This document shows positions 15,406-24,081 of a stretch of DNA of 64,000 nucleotides, piece after piece. The stretch spans positions 725,652-789,651 of the forward strand of contig NZ_JAAOEN010000001.1 of the NCBI RefSeq assembly GCF_011320225.1. Reading direction: 5' to 3'. How positions within the stretch are numbered: the stretch's first letter is position 1; each line of letters begins with the position of its first letter. The notes beneath the pieces are model-generated. The model did not search any database, was not told the origin of the DNA, and saw nothing but the letters and a program-made list of their open reading frames with translations. The position numbers and the translations under genes are program-made. This DNA comes from Phytoactinopolyspora limicola. Its GTDB lineage: Bacteria; Actinomycetota; Actinomycetes; Jiangellales; Jiangellaceae.

Positions 15406-16668
15406 TCATCCGGCAGCCAGGTCGAAGTTCTGCGGCCCTCGCCGTAGGGGTGAGCCCCACGCCGCGACCGCCGTGGCCCCGATGACCACCAGCATCACCA
15501 ATAAGGCCGCGCGGACGGACGCGGCGTCGGCGAGCATCCCCCCGATCAACGCCCCGATGGGCTGGCCCCCCGCCGCCACCAGCCGGGCGGATGCGTTGAC
15601 CCGGCCCTGCATGTGATCAGGTGTTACGCGCTGGCGGATGGTGATGCCGTTGATGGTGACGATGATGTACCCGAGCTGCCAGCAGGCGACGAGGACCAGG
15701 GCCGCGGGCAGCGACGTCGCCACGCAGAGTCCGGCTACCGACGCGGTGGCCAGCCACAGCCCGGCGACCGTCACCCGGCCGGCACCGAAGCGGGCTGAAG
15801 CGGCGGGGAGGGCGAGCGTGGCGATCAGCGCTCCGCAGGCGCCCGCTGAGAACAACAGGCCGATGGCGGGGTCGTCGTCGGCCAAACCGAGCTGGTTGAC
15901 GCCGTAGACGACGAGCAACCCGAAGACCGCTCCGGCGGTGATGCCATTGCCGATGCCCAGCAGCGTGAGCAGACGCACGGTCCGTTGTCTCCAGACGAAC
16001 GCCACGCCGACTCGGATGTCGGTGGCCAACGATCGCATCAGGCCGTCGCCGTCACTACGGTGTGGGCCGGTGGCGGCGGTGAGAGCACGCGGAATCAAGG
16101 CGATGGCCCCGGCCGCCACGAGGTAACTCGTGCCGTCGACGATCAGAGCGTTGGCTCCGCCGATGGACGCCATCAAGCCGGCCGCCATCAACGGAGCGAC
16201 AGCGCCGGCAACGGTCCGGGCACTCCAGAGTGCGCTGTTGGCCGCGGGGAGGCGTTCTCGCCCGGCGACCGACACGAGCACACTGAAATGTGCGGCGTCG
16301 GACCAGACGAACATAGTGGCGCAGACGGCCGCCGCCGCGTAGAGGTGACCGACGGTCAGCTCCCCGGTGTGGGCCACCAGCGGCACGGAGAGCATGGTCA
16401 CCGCACTGGCGATATCACAGAGAATGATCACCGCCCGTCGGTTGACCCGGTCGGCCACCGCGCCGGCCGGCAGGCCGAACAGGATGTACGGTACCACGCT
16501 GATGGCGCTGAACACCGAGGTGTGCAGTGCGGAGCCGGTCATCTGGTAGGCCAGGATCGGCATGACGACGCCGCTGATCGCCGTGCCGGTGGTGGAGACC
16601 GTCTGGCCGATCCACAACAGCCGGAAGGGGCTGTCGCGGCGCAGTGGCTCCGGCGCCGTGGTGGTCAC
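15406..16668 (-). CDS. MFS transporter, 12-TM
   Basis: This 420-residue major facilitator begins at GTG 16668, four bases after the stop of the acetolactate synthase-like gene, so the two are one operon. About 12 hydrophobic segments are visible, with the loop motif 'GLPAGAVADRVNRRAVIILCD' (motif A) between helices 2 and 3. It resembles the MFS_3/enterobactin-exporter group. Context suggests export of a product linked to the upstream enzyme; this is inference. Confidence 0.9.
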   Translation of the reverse strand: MTTTAPEPLRRDSPFRLLWIGQTVSTTGTAISGVVMPILAYQMTGSALHTSVFSAISVVPYILFGLPAGAVADRVNRRAVIILCDIASAVTMLSVPLVAHTGELTVGHLYAAAAVCATMFVWSDAAHFSVLVSVAGRERLPAANSALWSARTVAGAVAPLMAAGLMASIGGANALIVDGTSYLVAAGAIALIPRALTAATGPHRSDGDGLMRSLATDIRVGVAFVWRQRTVRLLTLLGIGNGITAGAVFGLLVVYGVNQLGLADDDPAIGLLFSAGACGALIATLALPAASARFGAGRVTVAGLWLATASVAGLCVATSLPAALVLVACWQLGYIIVTINGITIRQRVTPDHMQGRVNASARLVAAGGQPIGALIGGMLADAASVRAALLVMLVVIGATAVAAWGSPLRRGPQNFDLAAG

Positions 16669-16672
16669 CGTG

Positions 16673-18355
16673 TCACAGGGCGGCGTCGAGTTCGCCGAGC
16701 CGTTCGATCAGGCGGAGGTTCTCCCGGTAGTCGACCGGGCAGTTGATGATGGAGACTCCGTCGTCGTCGAGGGCGGCGCGCAAGGTCGGCAGCAGCTGGT
16801 CGGCCGAGGTTATCTCGTAACCCTTCGCACCGAAGCTCTGGGCGTAGGTGACGACGTCAGGGTTGGTGAACCCGGTGTTGCTGTGTTCTCCGAGCTCCAT
16901 GTCCATCTTCCACTCGATGAGACCGTATCCGTTGTCCTCCCAGATCAGCACGGTCAGCGGGATACCCTCGCGGACGGCTGTCTCGATTTCCTGCGAGTGC
17001 ATCAGCCAGGCGCCGTCGCCGACGACGGCCAGGACCTTCCGGTCCGGCTGGGCCAACGCGACGGCCAACGCCCCTGGCAGCGCGAAACCCATCGTGGACA
17101 AGCCGTTGGAGATCAGGCAGGTGTTCGGGGCGTAGGTGGGGTAGAGCCGGGCCATCCACATCTTCACCGCGCCGGTGTCGACGAGTGTGACGTCCGCACG
17201 GCCGAGGGCGGCCCGGGTGTCGGCGACGACGCGTTGCGGCGCCAGCGGGAACCGGTCGTCGGCTCGACCGTGGTCGAGTTCTTCGGCGAGCAGCGTGCTC
17301 GACCGGGTAGGACCGGTGCTCGGGCAGTGATGGTCGCCGAGAGCGTCGCGTAGCGCATCGAGCGACGCGGAGATGTCGGCGATGATGCCTACGTCCACCG
17401 AGTAGTGGGTGTCTACCTCGGCAGGGAATCGGTGCAGGTGAATGACCTTCTTGTCGCCGTCCGGGTTGATCCGGGCCGGGTCGAACTCCTGCAGCTCGTA
17501 GCCCACCGAGATGATCAGGTCGGCCTCGTCGAAGCCGAAGTTGGCGTAGTCGCGGCCCATGAAGCCGAACGTGCCGACCGAATGGGGGTGGTCGTCGGCG
17601 AACACCCCTTTGCCATGGAAGGTGGTGGCGACCGGCACCCCTACAGCCTCGGCGAACTTGACGAGAGCATCGGCCGCGCCGCCCCGCGCCGCTCCGTGCC
17701 CGGCCAGCACGATCGGATGCTCAGCGGCCTTGATCAGCTGTACGGCGCGTTGCACCTGGTTCGGTGATGGCGCCTCGGGGCGCACCACGTTGCGCCGCAG
17801 TGGGCGTAGACCGGTGTCGGCCGGAGCGTCGTCGACATCCTCCGGGACGGCCAGGTAGACCGCACCGGGCCGCTCGGTCTCGGCGGTCTTGAACGCCTTA
17901 CGGACCATCTCCGGGATGGCCTCCGGCGTGGGTACTCCGGCCGACCACTTGGTGATCGGCTGGAACAGGCTCACCAGGTCGACGAACTGGTGAGATTCCT
18001 TGTAGTTGCGGTCGCGACCCACCTGGGCCGAGATGGCCACCAGAGGTGTGCTGTTCGTCATCGCGTCGGCGACACCGAGCTGGAGGTTGATCGCCCCGGG
18101 GCCGAGCGTCGCCGAGACCACACCGGCGGAGCCGGTGACCCGGCCGTACATCTCCGCCATAAACGATGCGGCCTGTTCGTGGCGGGTAAGCACGTAGCGG
18201 ATGTCAGAGCGTTCCAGCGCCTGAGTGAAGTGGATGTTCTCTTCGCCGGGTAGTCCGAACACGACGGTCACGCCCTCGTTCTCCAGGCAGCGGACCATGA
18301 GTTCGGCGGCCGTTGGCCCACCGTCGGTCTGGTGGCTCGGTGTGGGGTGGGTCAT
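16673..18355 (-). CDS. Acetolactate synthase-like TPP enzyme
   Basis: This 560-residue protein has the full TPP-enzyme layout. The N-terminal PYR domain has the catalytic Glu in 'VVFGLPGEENIHF'; a central domain follows ('VLAGHGAARGGAADALVKFAEAVGVPVATTFHGKGVFADDHP'); the C-terminal PP domain has the Mg/TPP motif starting GDGAWLMHSQEIETA and ending in the Asn of 'IWEDNGYG'. It most resembles catabolic-type acetolactate synthases, condensing two pyruvates to acetolactate. No small regulatory subunit gene is near. It lies between two MFS exporter genes on the same strand. Confidence 0.85.
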   Translation of the reverse strand: MTHPTPSHQTDGGPTAAELMVRCLENEGVTVVFGLPGEENIHFTQALERSDIRYVLTRHEQAASFMAEMYGRVTGSAGVVSATLGPGAINLQLGVADAMTNSTPLVAISAQVGRDRNYKESHQFVDLVSLFQPITKWSAGVPTPEAIPEMVRKAFKTAETERPGAVYLAVPEDVDDAPADTGLRPLRRNVVRPEAPSPNQVQRAVQLIKAAEHPIVLAGHGAARGGAADALVKFAEAVGVPVATTFHGKGVFADDHPHSVGTFGFMGRDYANFGFDEADLIISVGYELQEFDPARINPDGDKKVIHLHRFPAEVDTHYSVDVGIIADISASLDALRDALGDHHCPSTGPTRSSTLLAEELDHGRADDRFPLAPQRVVADTRAALGRADVTLVDTGAVKMWMARLYPTYAPNTCLISNGLSTMGFALPGALAVALAQPDRKVLAVVGDGAWLMHSQEIETAVREGIPLTVLIWEDNGYGLIEWKMDMELGEHSNTGFTNPDVVTYAQSFGAKGYEITSADQLLPTLRAALDDDGVSIINCPVDYRENLRLIERLGELDAAL

Positions 18356-18473
18356 GGCGGGCCCTCCTCGATGTGGCGCGTGGTGGGTGGTGGTGCGGCG
18401 AGGCCGGCACGGGCGGTGTGTCGCCCGTGCCGGCTCGGAAGGCGGCTGCCTACCCCGGGTTGCCCGGTGCCGA

Positions 18474-20162
18474 TCAGGTGGTTGTTCTGACCGCCACGCT
18501 ATCGGGCTGTGCCGCCGCTGCCGGGATCACCTCCACGTCGGCGTCGGCGCCGCCCATGGGTACAGTGCTGATGGCCTGCGGCTGCATCTCTTCCTCCGGC
18601 TGCCCGGGGGTGGGGCTGCCCGGACTGGCCTCCTCGCCGTGTCCTTGGGCGGGGCGGACGTTGCGCAGGAAGACCGCGGCCGTGATGCCGGCCAGCGCGG
18701 CCATGATCGCTCCGACGGTGGCGGTGATGTGTAGGCCCGAGGTGAAGGCGTGTTGTGCCGAGTCGATCAGCGCGGCAGCGCTGGCGGCAGGTAGTTCTTG
18801 TGCCGCGATGGCAGCTCCGGCGATGGTGTCCCTGGCGGCCTCCGCCGCCGCGGCCGGGGTGTCGGCCGGAATGGCGTCGCTCACCTGATTGCGGTAGACG
18901 GCGAGGCCAAGGCTCCCAAGGACGGCCAGCCCGAGCGCGCCGCCGAACTCCTGGCTGGTTTCCGAGACCGCGGAGGCCGCCCCGGCTCGGTCCGGTGGTG
19001 TCGCCCCGATGACGAGGTCGATGCCGAGGGCAGCGGCAGGGGCGAATCCGGCCGCCATGATGGCGGAACCGACGATGATCGGTGCGATGCCCGCGCCCGC
19101 CTCGACCTGGGTGATCACTGCGAGGCCGACGGCGCCGACACCGAACCCGGCGCCGATCAGGTAGGCGGGCCGGACGATGCGCACCAGAGCCGGGGCGAGC
19201 ATCATGCCGAGCATTCCGGCGCCGGTCATCGGCAGCACCCACAGCCCGGCCCGCCACGGCGAGAGCCCGTGGACGAGTTGCAAGTACTGCATGACGAACA
19301 GGTTGAGCCCCATCATCACGAACGTCGCCGTGGTCATGACGGTGAGCGATGCGCTGAAGGCGGGGTTGCGGAACAGCTTGACGTCGATCATGGGGTCGTC
19401 CAAGACCTTCTGACGACGGAAGAAGGCGATGCCGATGGCGACGCCGACGATGATGGCGGCGACGGGCACCACGGCGAAGCCGTGTTTGGCTAGCTCCTTG
19501 ATTCCGTAGATGGCCGGGAGGGCGGTGGCGAGCAGGAGTATGGCGCTAACCAGGTCGAGCCGGCCGGAACTGGCGCTGCGGTACTCCGGCAGGAGGAACG
19601 GTCCGACGACGAGCAGCAGAACCATGACGGGTACCCCGACGAGGAAGACCGAACCCCACCAGTAGTTATCGAGCAGGGCGCCGCCGACCAGCGGGCCGAT
19701 CGAGGCTCCCACCATGAAGCTCATGGCCCAGAGCGAGATCGCGGTGGTGCGCTGGCGGTCGTCGAGGAACATGTTCCGGATCAGCGACAGTGTCGAAGGC
19801 ATCAGGGTCGCACCCGCGATGCCGAGCAGGGCCCGGGTGGCGATCAGCATTTCCGGTGTCGTCGAGTAGGCGGCCAGAACGGATGCGACACCGAAGGCCA
19901 CGGCTCCGATGAACAGGAGCCGTCGGCGGCCGATCCGGTCGCCGAGGCTGCCCATGGTGATGAGGAAGCCGGCGATGAGGAAGCCGTAGATGTCAGTGAT
20001 CCACAGCAGTTGTGTGCTGGTGGGCTGGAGGTCGGCGCTCAAGTGCGGCACCGCGAGGTGCAACACCGTCAGGTCCATGATCACGAGCATGGCGGGTAGG
20101 GCTAGCACGGCCAGCCCGATCCATTCCTTGAGGCCGGCGCGGGGAGGTGCGGCGGTAGTCAC
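18474..20162 (-). CDS. MFS drug exporter, DHA2 (14-TM) type
   Basis: This 562-residue transporter has about 14 hydrophobic segments and DHA2 landmarks: 'DLTVLHLAVPHLSADLQPTSTQLLWITDIYGFLIAGFLITMGSLGDRIGRRRLL' and 'LLGIAGATLMPSTLSLIRNMF' (motif C region). Such proteins pump cationic or amphipathic drugs out using the proton gradient. It leads a leftward cluster with the TPP enzyme and second MFS gene. A 22-bp palindrome upstream suggests control by a TetR- or MarR-type repressor that is not encoded next to it. Confidence 0.93.
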   Translation of the reverse strand: MTTAAPPRAGLKEWIGLAVLALPAMLVIMDLTVLHLAVPHLSADLQPTSTQLLWITDIYGFLIAGFLITMGSLGDRIGRRRLLFIGAVAFGVASVLAAYSTTPEMLIATRALLGIAGATLMPSTLSLIRNMFLDDRQRTTAISLWAMSFMVGASIGPLVGGALLDNYWWGSVFLVGVPVMVLLLVVGPFLLPEYRSASSGRLDLVSAILLLATALPAIYGIKELAKHGFAVVPVAAIIVGVAIGIAFFRRQKVLDDPMIDVKLFRNPAFSASLTVMTTATFVMMGLNLFVMQYLQLVHGLSPWRAGLWVLPMTGAGMLGMMLAPALVRIVRPAYLIGAGFGVGAVGLAVITQVEAGAGIAPIIVGSAIMAAGFAPAAALGIDLVIGATPPDRAGAASAVSETSQEFGGALGLAVLGSLGLAVYRNQVSDAIPADTPAAAAEAARDTIAGAAIAAQELPAASAAALIDSAQHAFTSGLHITATVGAIMAALAGITAAVFLRNVRPAQGHGEEASPGSPTPGQPEEEMQPQAISTVPMGGADADVEVIPAAAAQPDSVAVRTTT

Positions 20163-20231
20163 GTCGGTCGTCCTTTCGAGGTGGTCGGCGGATGGCCGCC
20201 CTTGCCTTCGACGACCCGATAATGACGTTAG

Positions 20232-20253
20232 GACCTGAACTAATGTTTAGGTC
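20232..20253. promoter_or_regulatory. 22-bp operator-like palindrome upstream of DHA2 exporter
   Basis: GACCTGAAC-TAAT-GTTTAGGTC is a palindrome with one mismatched pair, located 70-90 bases before the exporter start in an AT-richer stretch. Size and symmetry fit a TetR-family site. The cognate regulator is not visible nearby. Confidence 0.6.
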
Positions 20254-20369
20254 AACGCGGTGAGATCGAGGTCACAACACCCATACGACGTCACCGGCCG
20301 GCCGTGTCGACACGTCGGCCGAGGGAGGGCGGGGCGTCAGCCCTGGGAACGCGGGCGTCAACCCAGAGA

Positions 20370-21671
20370 ATGACGCATTGGGCCGGCCGGCGAGCGTATC
20401 GTCAGGCTGTGCGACGTCGGGACCGGGTGTACATCTGGCTACGTGACCACCCCTTGGTGGTCGACTCGGCCATAGCCGGCTTCCTGTTCCTGTTCGTCAG
20501 CTTCTTCGGCTGGCCAGTCTTGTTCGACCCGTACAACCTGCCGATGGCCTACGAAACCGTGCTGCCCACCATCACCTTCGGGCTGAACCAGTCTCTGTAC
20601 ACCGTAGGCACCCCGTTGATATCGGCCGGGCTGATCCTGCCGCTGGCGCTGCGCCGAGTGCGGCCGGAATGGACGGGCATACTCGTCTTCAGCACCGCGT
20701 TCGTGCAATGGGTTTTCGCGATACCGATCCAGGCGGCACAGATCGGCGTGCTGGTGGCGCTGCACGCCCTCGCGGCCTACGGGCGGCGCGGGGCCGCCCG
20801 CACCGGCCTGGTGGTGTGCCTCATCGCAGCCCCGCTGGCCGCCGTCCGATACGTCATCACGTTCGAGACGGCCGTCCCGTTGACCATCGGAATGGCGGCG
20901 CTGGTCCTGGCCGCCTGGGCGGTGGGCGACCTCCAGCGGGTCCGGCGCCAGCAACTCGACGCGCTGCGCGACCGGGCCCACCGGCTGGAGGTGGAGCGCG
21001 AGCAGGAAGCCCGGCTGGCCGCCGCCGACGAACGGGCCCGGATCGCTCGCGAGATGCACGACGTCGTCGCCCACTCGTTGTCGGTGGTGATCGCGCAGGC
21101 CGACGGCGGCCGGTATGCGGCGGCGGACGATCCCCAAGCCGCGGTCCGTGCGTGTGACACCATCTCGCAGACCGGTCGTAGCGCGCTGACGGAGATGCGC
21201 CGGCTGCTCGGAGTGCTGCGCACCGGCGACGGGCCCAACCGAGCGCCCACACCAGGCCTGGACGACATCGACGATCTCATCGGCGGCGTCCGCGATAGCG
21301 GCCTCGAGGTTCGCCACACGTCGACGGGTACCCAGCGTCCCGTCTCGACGGGGGTGGCTCTCGCCGTATACAGGATCGTCCAGGAAGCCCTGACCAACGT
21401 GCTCAAACATGCCGGTCCCGACGTCGTCGCCGAGGTCCGGCTGGACTGGACCCCCGGCGGTCTGATGCTGGCGATCGCCGACAACGGGCGCGGTGCGGCC
21501 GCCGACAGCTCGCTGCGCCAGGACGCCGGCGGCCCGGGCCACGGGGTGCCCGGCATGACGGAACGGGCCGCCCTCTACGGGGGACGGTTGCAGGCTGGAC
21601 CGGTTCCGGGTGGCGGATATCTGGTCCGGGCCCACTTTCCCGACCTCACCATGGAGACAATGCAGCGGTGA
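20370..21671 (+). CDS. Sensor histidine kinase, NarL-coupled (module 2)
   Basis: The start is taken as ATG 20370; GTG 20304 and GTG 20409 are alternatives. The N-terminal half has about five to six transmembrane helices. HisKA_3 has the acceptor His in 'RARIAREMHDVVAHSLSVVIAQADG', and HATPase_c has 'IVQEALTNVLKHAG' and 'IADNGRGA', with 'GHGVPGMTERAALYGG' near the end. This is the common Streptomyces-type intramembrane-sensing kinase. Its stop overlaps the regulator start by 4 bases (GTGA). Confidence 0.94.
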   Translation: MTHWAGRRAYRQAVRRRDRVYIWLRDHPLVVDSAIAGFLFLFVSFFGWPVLFDPYNLPMAYETVLPTITFGLNQSLYTVGTPLISAGLILPLALRRVRPEWTGILVFSTAFVQWVFAIPIQAAQIGVLVALHALAAYGRRGAARTGLVVCLIAAPLAAVRYVITFETAVPLTIGMAALVLAAWAVGDLQRVRRQQLDALRDRAHRLEVEREQEARLAAADERARIAREMHDVVAHSLSVVIAQADGGRYAAADDPQAAVRACDTISQTGRSALTEMRRLLGVLRTGDGPNRAPTPGLDDIDDLIGGVRDSGLEVRHTSTGTQRPVSTGVALAVYRIVQEALTNVLKHAGPDVVAEVRLDWTPGGLMLAIADNGRGAAADSSLRQDAGGPGHGVPGMTERAALYGGRLQAGPVPGGGYLVRAHFPDLTMETMQR

Positions 21672-22414
21672 CAACACCTCTCACCGGCCCGGCCGGCACC
21701 GAACCCCACTCCGAGCCCAGCCTCGCTCCGGACGGTCGGGGCGGCGGCCCGATCCGGGTCATCCTGGTCGACGACCAGCAACTCGTCCGCGCCGGGCTGG
21801 CCATGGTCATCAACTCCCAGCCCGACCTGGAGGTCGTGGCGGAGGCCGGCAACGGCTCCGATGCTTTACAACTGATCGGCGTGACCGGTTGCGACGTCGT
21901 GCTCATGGATGTCCGGATGCCCCGGATCGACGGCATCGAGGCCACCCAGCATCTACTGACCGACCCGCGTTACGCCCCGGCACCGAAGGTCGTGGTGCTG
22001 ACCACCTTCGATCTCGACGAGTACGCGCTGGCCGCGATCAAGGCAGGGGCCAGTGGTTTCCTCCTGAAGGACGCACCCCCGGAGGAATTGCTGGCCGCGA
22101 TCCGTACCGTATACCGCGGCGACGCGGTCATAGCACCGAGCACCACCAGGCGGCTGCTCGACCACGTCGCGCCGCTCCTCCGAGAAGAGGAGCCGGACGC
22201 CGGGCCGGATGTCTTGAGCACGTTGACCGAGCGCGAGCGTGAGGTGCTGGTCCAGATGGCGTATGGGCTGTCCAACAGTGAGCTCGCCACCCATTTCGTA
22301 GTGTCTGAGGCGACGGTGAAGACACACGTGGGCCGGATCCTGGCCAAGCTCGGCTCCCGGGATCGGGTCCAGGCCGTGGTCGTCGCCTACCAGACTGGGT
22401 TGGTCAAACCGTAG
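21668..22414 (+). CDS. NarL/LuxR-type response regulator (module 2)
   Basis: This 248-residue protein has a receiver domain (DD in 'ILVDDQQLVRAGL', acceptor Asp in 'DVVLMDVRMP', Lys in 'GFLLKDAPPE') and a LuxR helix-turn-helix ('LTEREREVLVQMAYGLSNSELATHFVVSEATVKTHVGRILAKL'). About 35 disordered N-terminal residues precede the receiver. It pairs with the kinase encoded just before. Likely targets are the VanY-type gene or the ABC genes downstream. Confidence 0.95.
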   Translation: MTTPLTGPAGTEPHSEPSLAPDGRGGGPIRVILVDDQQLVRAGLAMVINSQPDLEVVAEAGNGSDALQLIGVTGCDVVLMDVRMPRIDGIEATQHLLTDPRYAPAPKVVVLTTFDLDEYALAAIKAGASGFLLKDAPPEELLAAIRTVYRGDAVIAPSTTRRLLDHVAPLLREEEPDAGPDVLSTLTEREREVLVQMAYGLSNSELATHFVVSEATVKTHVGRILAKLGSRDRVQAVVVAYQTGLVKP

Positions 22415-22458
22415 CCGGTGCCTCAGGCAGACGTGGGATCGAAGTATCCTCGGCCACC

Positions 22459-23082
22459 TCAATGGCCGGGACTGGCTTGCATCGCCGGACAGGAGCCACC
22501 GGGCGAGGTAGTGGGCTCGAAATGCCAGGGTTCGTTCTCGTACCTGCGGCAGAGCCCGAAACGCCAGCCGTTCTCGTCCAGCCAGGCGGCACCCTCAGGT
22601 GGTCCGACGTCGACGGCGAGGCCCCGAACGTGCATCGACTGGTCCGGGGGCAACACCCACTGCCGGGCGGCGGCCTCGGAGCCGTGGTCCCGTACGGCCT
22701 TGGCGTATAACTCTTCCTGGTGAGCGTAGCTCCGCCAACCAGAGGTGACGGTGAGTTCCACGCCTTCGTTGGCCGCGGCAAAGCTGGCTTCATCGATCCG
22801 AGCCGCCATCTCCGGGGTCAGTCCGCCCGGATCGATCCCGTGGTCGAGGGACGGGTCGACGACGTGCGGGTCTCCGGGATGGGCGTCGGGCCCAGCGTCG
22901 GAGCCGGAGTGGTCGAGTTCAGGGTCCAGCTCAGCTCCGCCCGGCGGGTTCTCCGGTGAATCGCCACCGGTGGAGCCGGCGGTCGGATCGCGTCTGGTGA
23001 CCGCGAAACCCGCGCCGCCGAGCAGTGCGAGCCCGCCGAGGACGACACTGCGGCGGCGGACCCTCTGTTGTGTGCTTGCCAT
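22459..23082 (-). CDS. VanY-type D,D-carboxypeptidase, secreted
   Basis: With the ATG at 23082 the protein has 207 residues. The N terminus (QRVRRRSVVLGGLALLGGAGFAV) looks like a signal peptide with a possible twin-arginine motif. An acidic Pro/Gly linker follows, then a peptidase M15 domain with zinc ligands in SMHVRGLAVDVG (S-x-H-x-x-G-x-A-x-D) and NEPWHFE. Such enzymes trim the terminal D-Ala from peptidoglycan stems. It is convergent with the two-component genes and divergent from the ABC genes of module 2, which supports a cell-envelope theme. Confidence 0.92.
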   Translation of the reverse strand: MASTQQRVRRRSVVLGGLALLGGAGFAVTRRDPTAGSTGGDSPENPPGGAELDPELDHSGSDAGPDAHPGDPHVVDPSLDHGIDPGGLTPEMAARIDEASFAAANEGVELTVTSGWRSYAHQEELYAKAVRDHGSEAAARQWVLPPDQSMHVRGLAVDVGPPEGAAWLDENGWRFGLCRRYENEPWHFEPTTSPGGSCPAMQASPGH

Positions 23083-23237
23083 GCCTTCAGCGTCGGATGT
23101 GGACCACCGTGCCGGCGTCCCCCCGCAGGTTGATCCACCGGCCCGGGTAGTACAGCCGGAGGTGGACGAGAGTCCAGCCGCCATGGTGACGCCACTGCTG
23201 CCGCCTGGTCCCTAACGTCGTTCCTGGGGTTACGACG

Positions 23238-24041
23238 ATGAACCAGGAGGACGTTATGTCAGTGTCGGTCGCTACCGAGAAGAGACGGGCCGGGGTACTG
23301 GCGGCCGGTGGCCACGCGGTGACCGCCTCCGGTCTGGGCAAGGTCTACGGAACCGGCGCTACCGCGGTTCGGGCCCTCTACGAGATCGACATCGCGTTCG
23401 AGGTAGGGCAGTTCAGCGCGATCATGGGCCCGTCGGGGTCGGGCAAGTCCACGTTGATGCACTGTCTGGCCGGGCTGGACACGGCGACGGTGGGTCGAGT
23501 GTGGCTGGGCGACACCGAACTCACCCACCTGGACGACACCGAACTCACCCTGCTGCGTCGAAACCGGGTCGGGTTCATCTTCCAGTCGTTCAACCTGATC
23601 CCGACTCTTACCGCACGCCAGAACATCGAATTGCCGATGGACCTGGCCGGCCGGCGGCCGGACCCGGACCGGTTGGCCGAACTCACGACCACCCTCGGGG
23701 TAGCGGACCGCTTGGACCATCGCCCGGCCGAGATGTCCGGGGGCCAGCAGCAGCGGGTGGCCATCGCCCGGGCGCTCATGGCCGACCCCGACGTGGTGTT
23801 CGCCGACGAACCCACCGGAAATCTCGACTCCCGGACCGGTGCGCAGGTTCTCGACCTCCTGCGGCGCAGCGTCCGCGAGTTCGGGCAGACGGTGGTGATG
23901 GTCACCCACGACCCGGTCGCGGCGTCGTACGCCGATCGGGTGGCGATGTTGAGCGATGGCCGGCTGGCCGGCGACCTGACCGACCCGACACCGGACCGGA
24001 TTCGAGCCGCGCTGGACCGGCTCTGGGAGTGCGGCCAGTGA
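23238..24041 (+). CDS. ABC transporter ATPase, MacB/LolD type (module 2)
   Basis: This 267-residue ATPase starts at ATG 23238 after AGGAGG. It has Walker A GPSGSGKST, Q-loop 'FIFQSFNLIPTLTARQN', signature SGGQQQRVAIARAL, Walker B VVFADEPTGNLD and the H-loop VTHD. It pairs with the large FtsX-type permease 40 bases downstream. The sequence is a second, distinct copy of the module 1 type, not a recent duplicate. Confidence 0.95.
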   Translation: MNQEDVMSVSVATEKRRAGVLAAGGHAVTASGLGKVYGTGATAVRALYEIDIAFEVGQFSAIMGPSGSGKSTLMHCLAGLDTATVGRVWLGDTELTHLDDTELTLLRRNRVGFIFQSFNLIPTLTARQNIELPMDLAGRRPDPDRLAELTTTLGVADRLDHRPAEMSGGQQQRVAIARALMADPDVVFADEPTGNLDSRTGAQVLDLLRRSVREFGQTVVMVTHDPVAASYADRVAMLSDGRLAGDLTDPTPDRIRAALDRLWECGQ

Positions 24042-24081
24042 CCACCCGCCGCGGGATGGCCGGCAAGAATGAGGACGTCTG

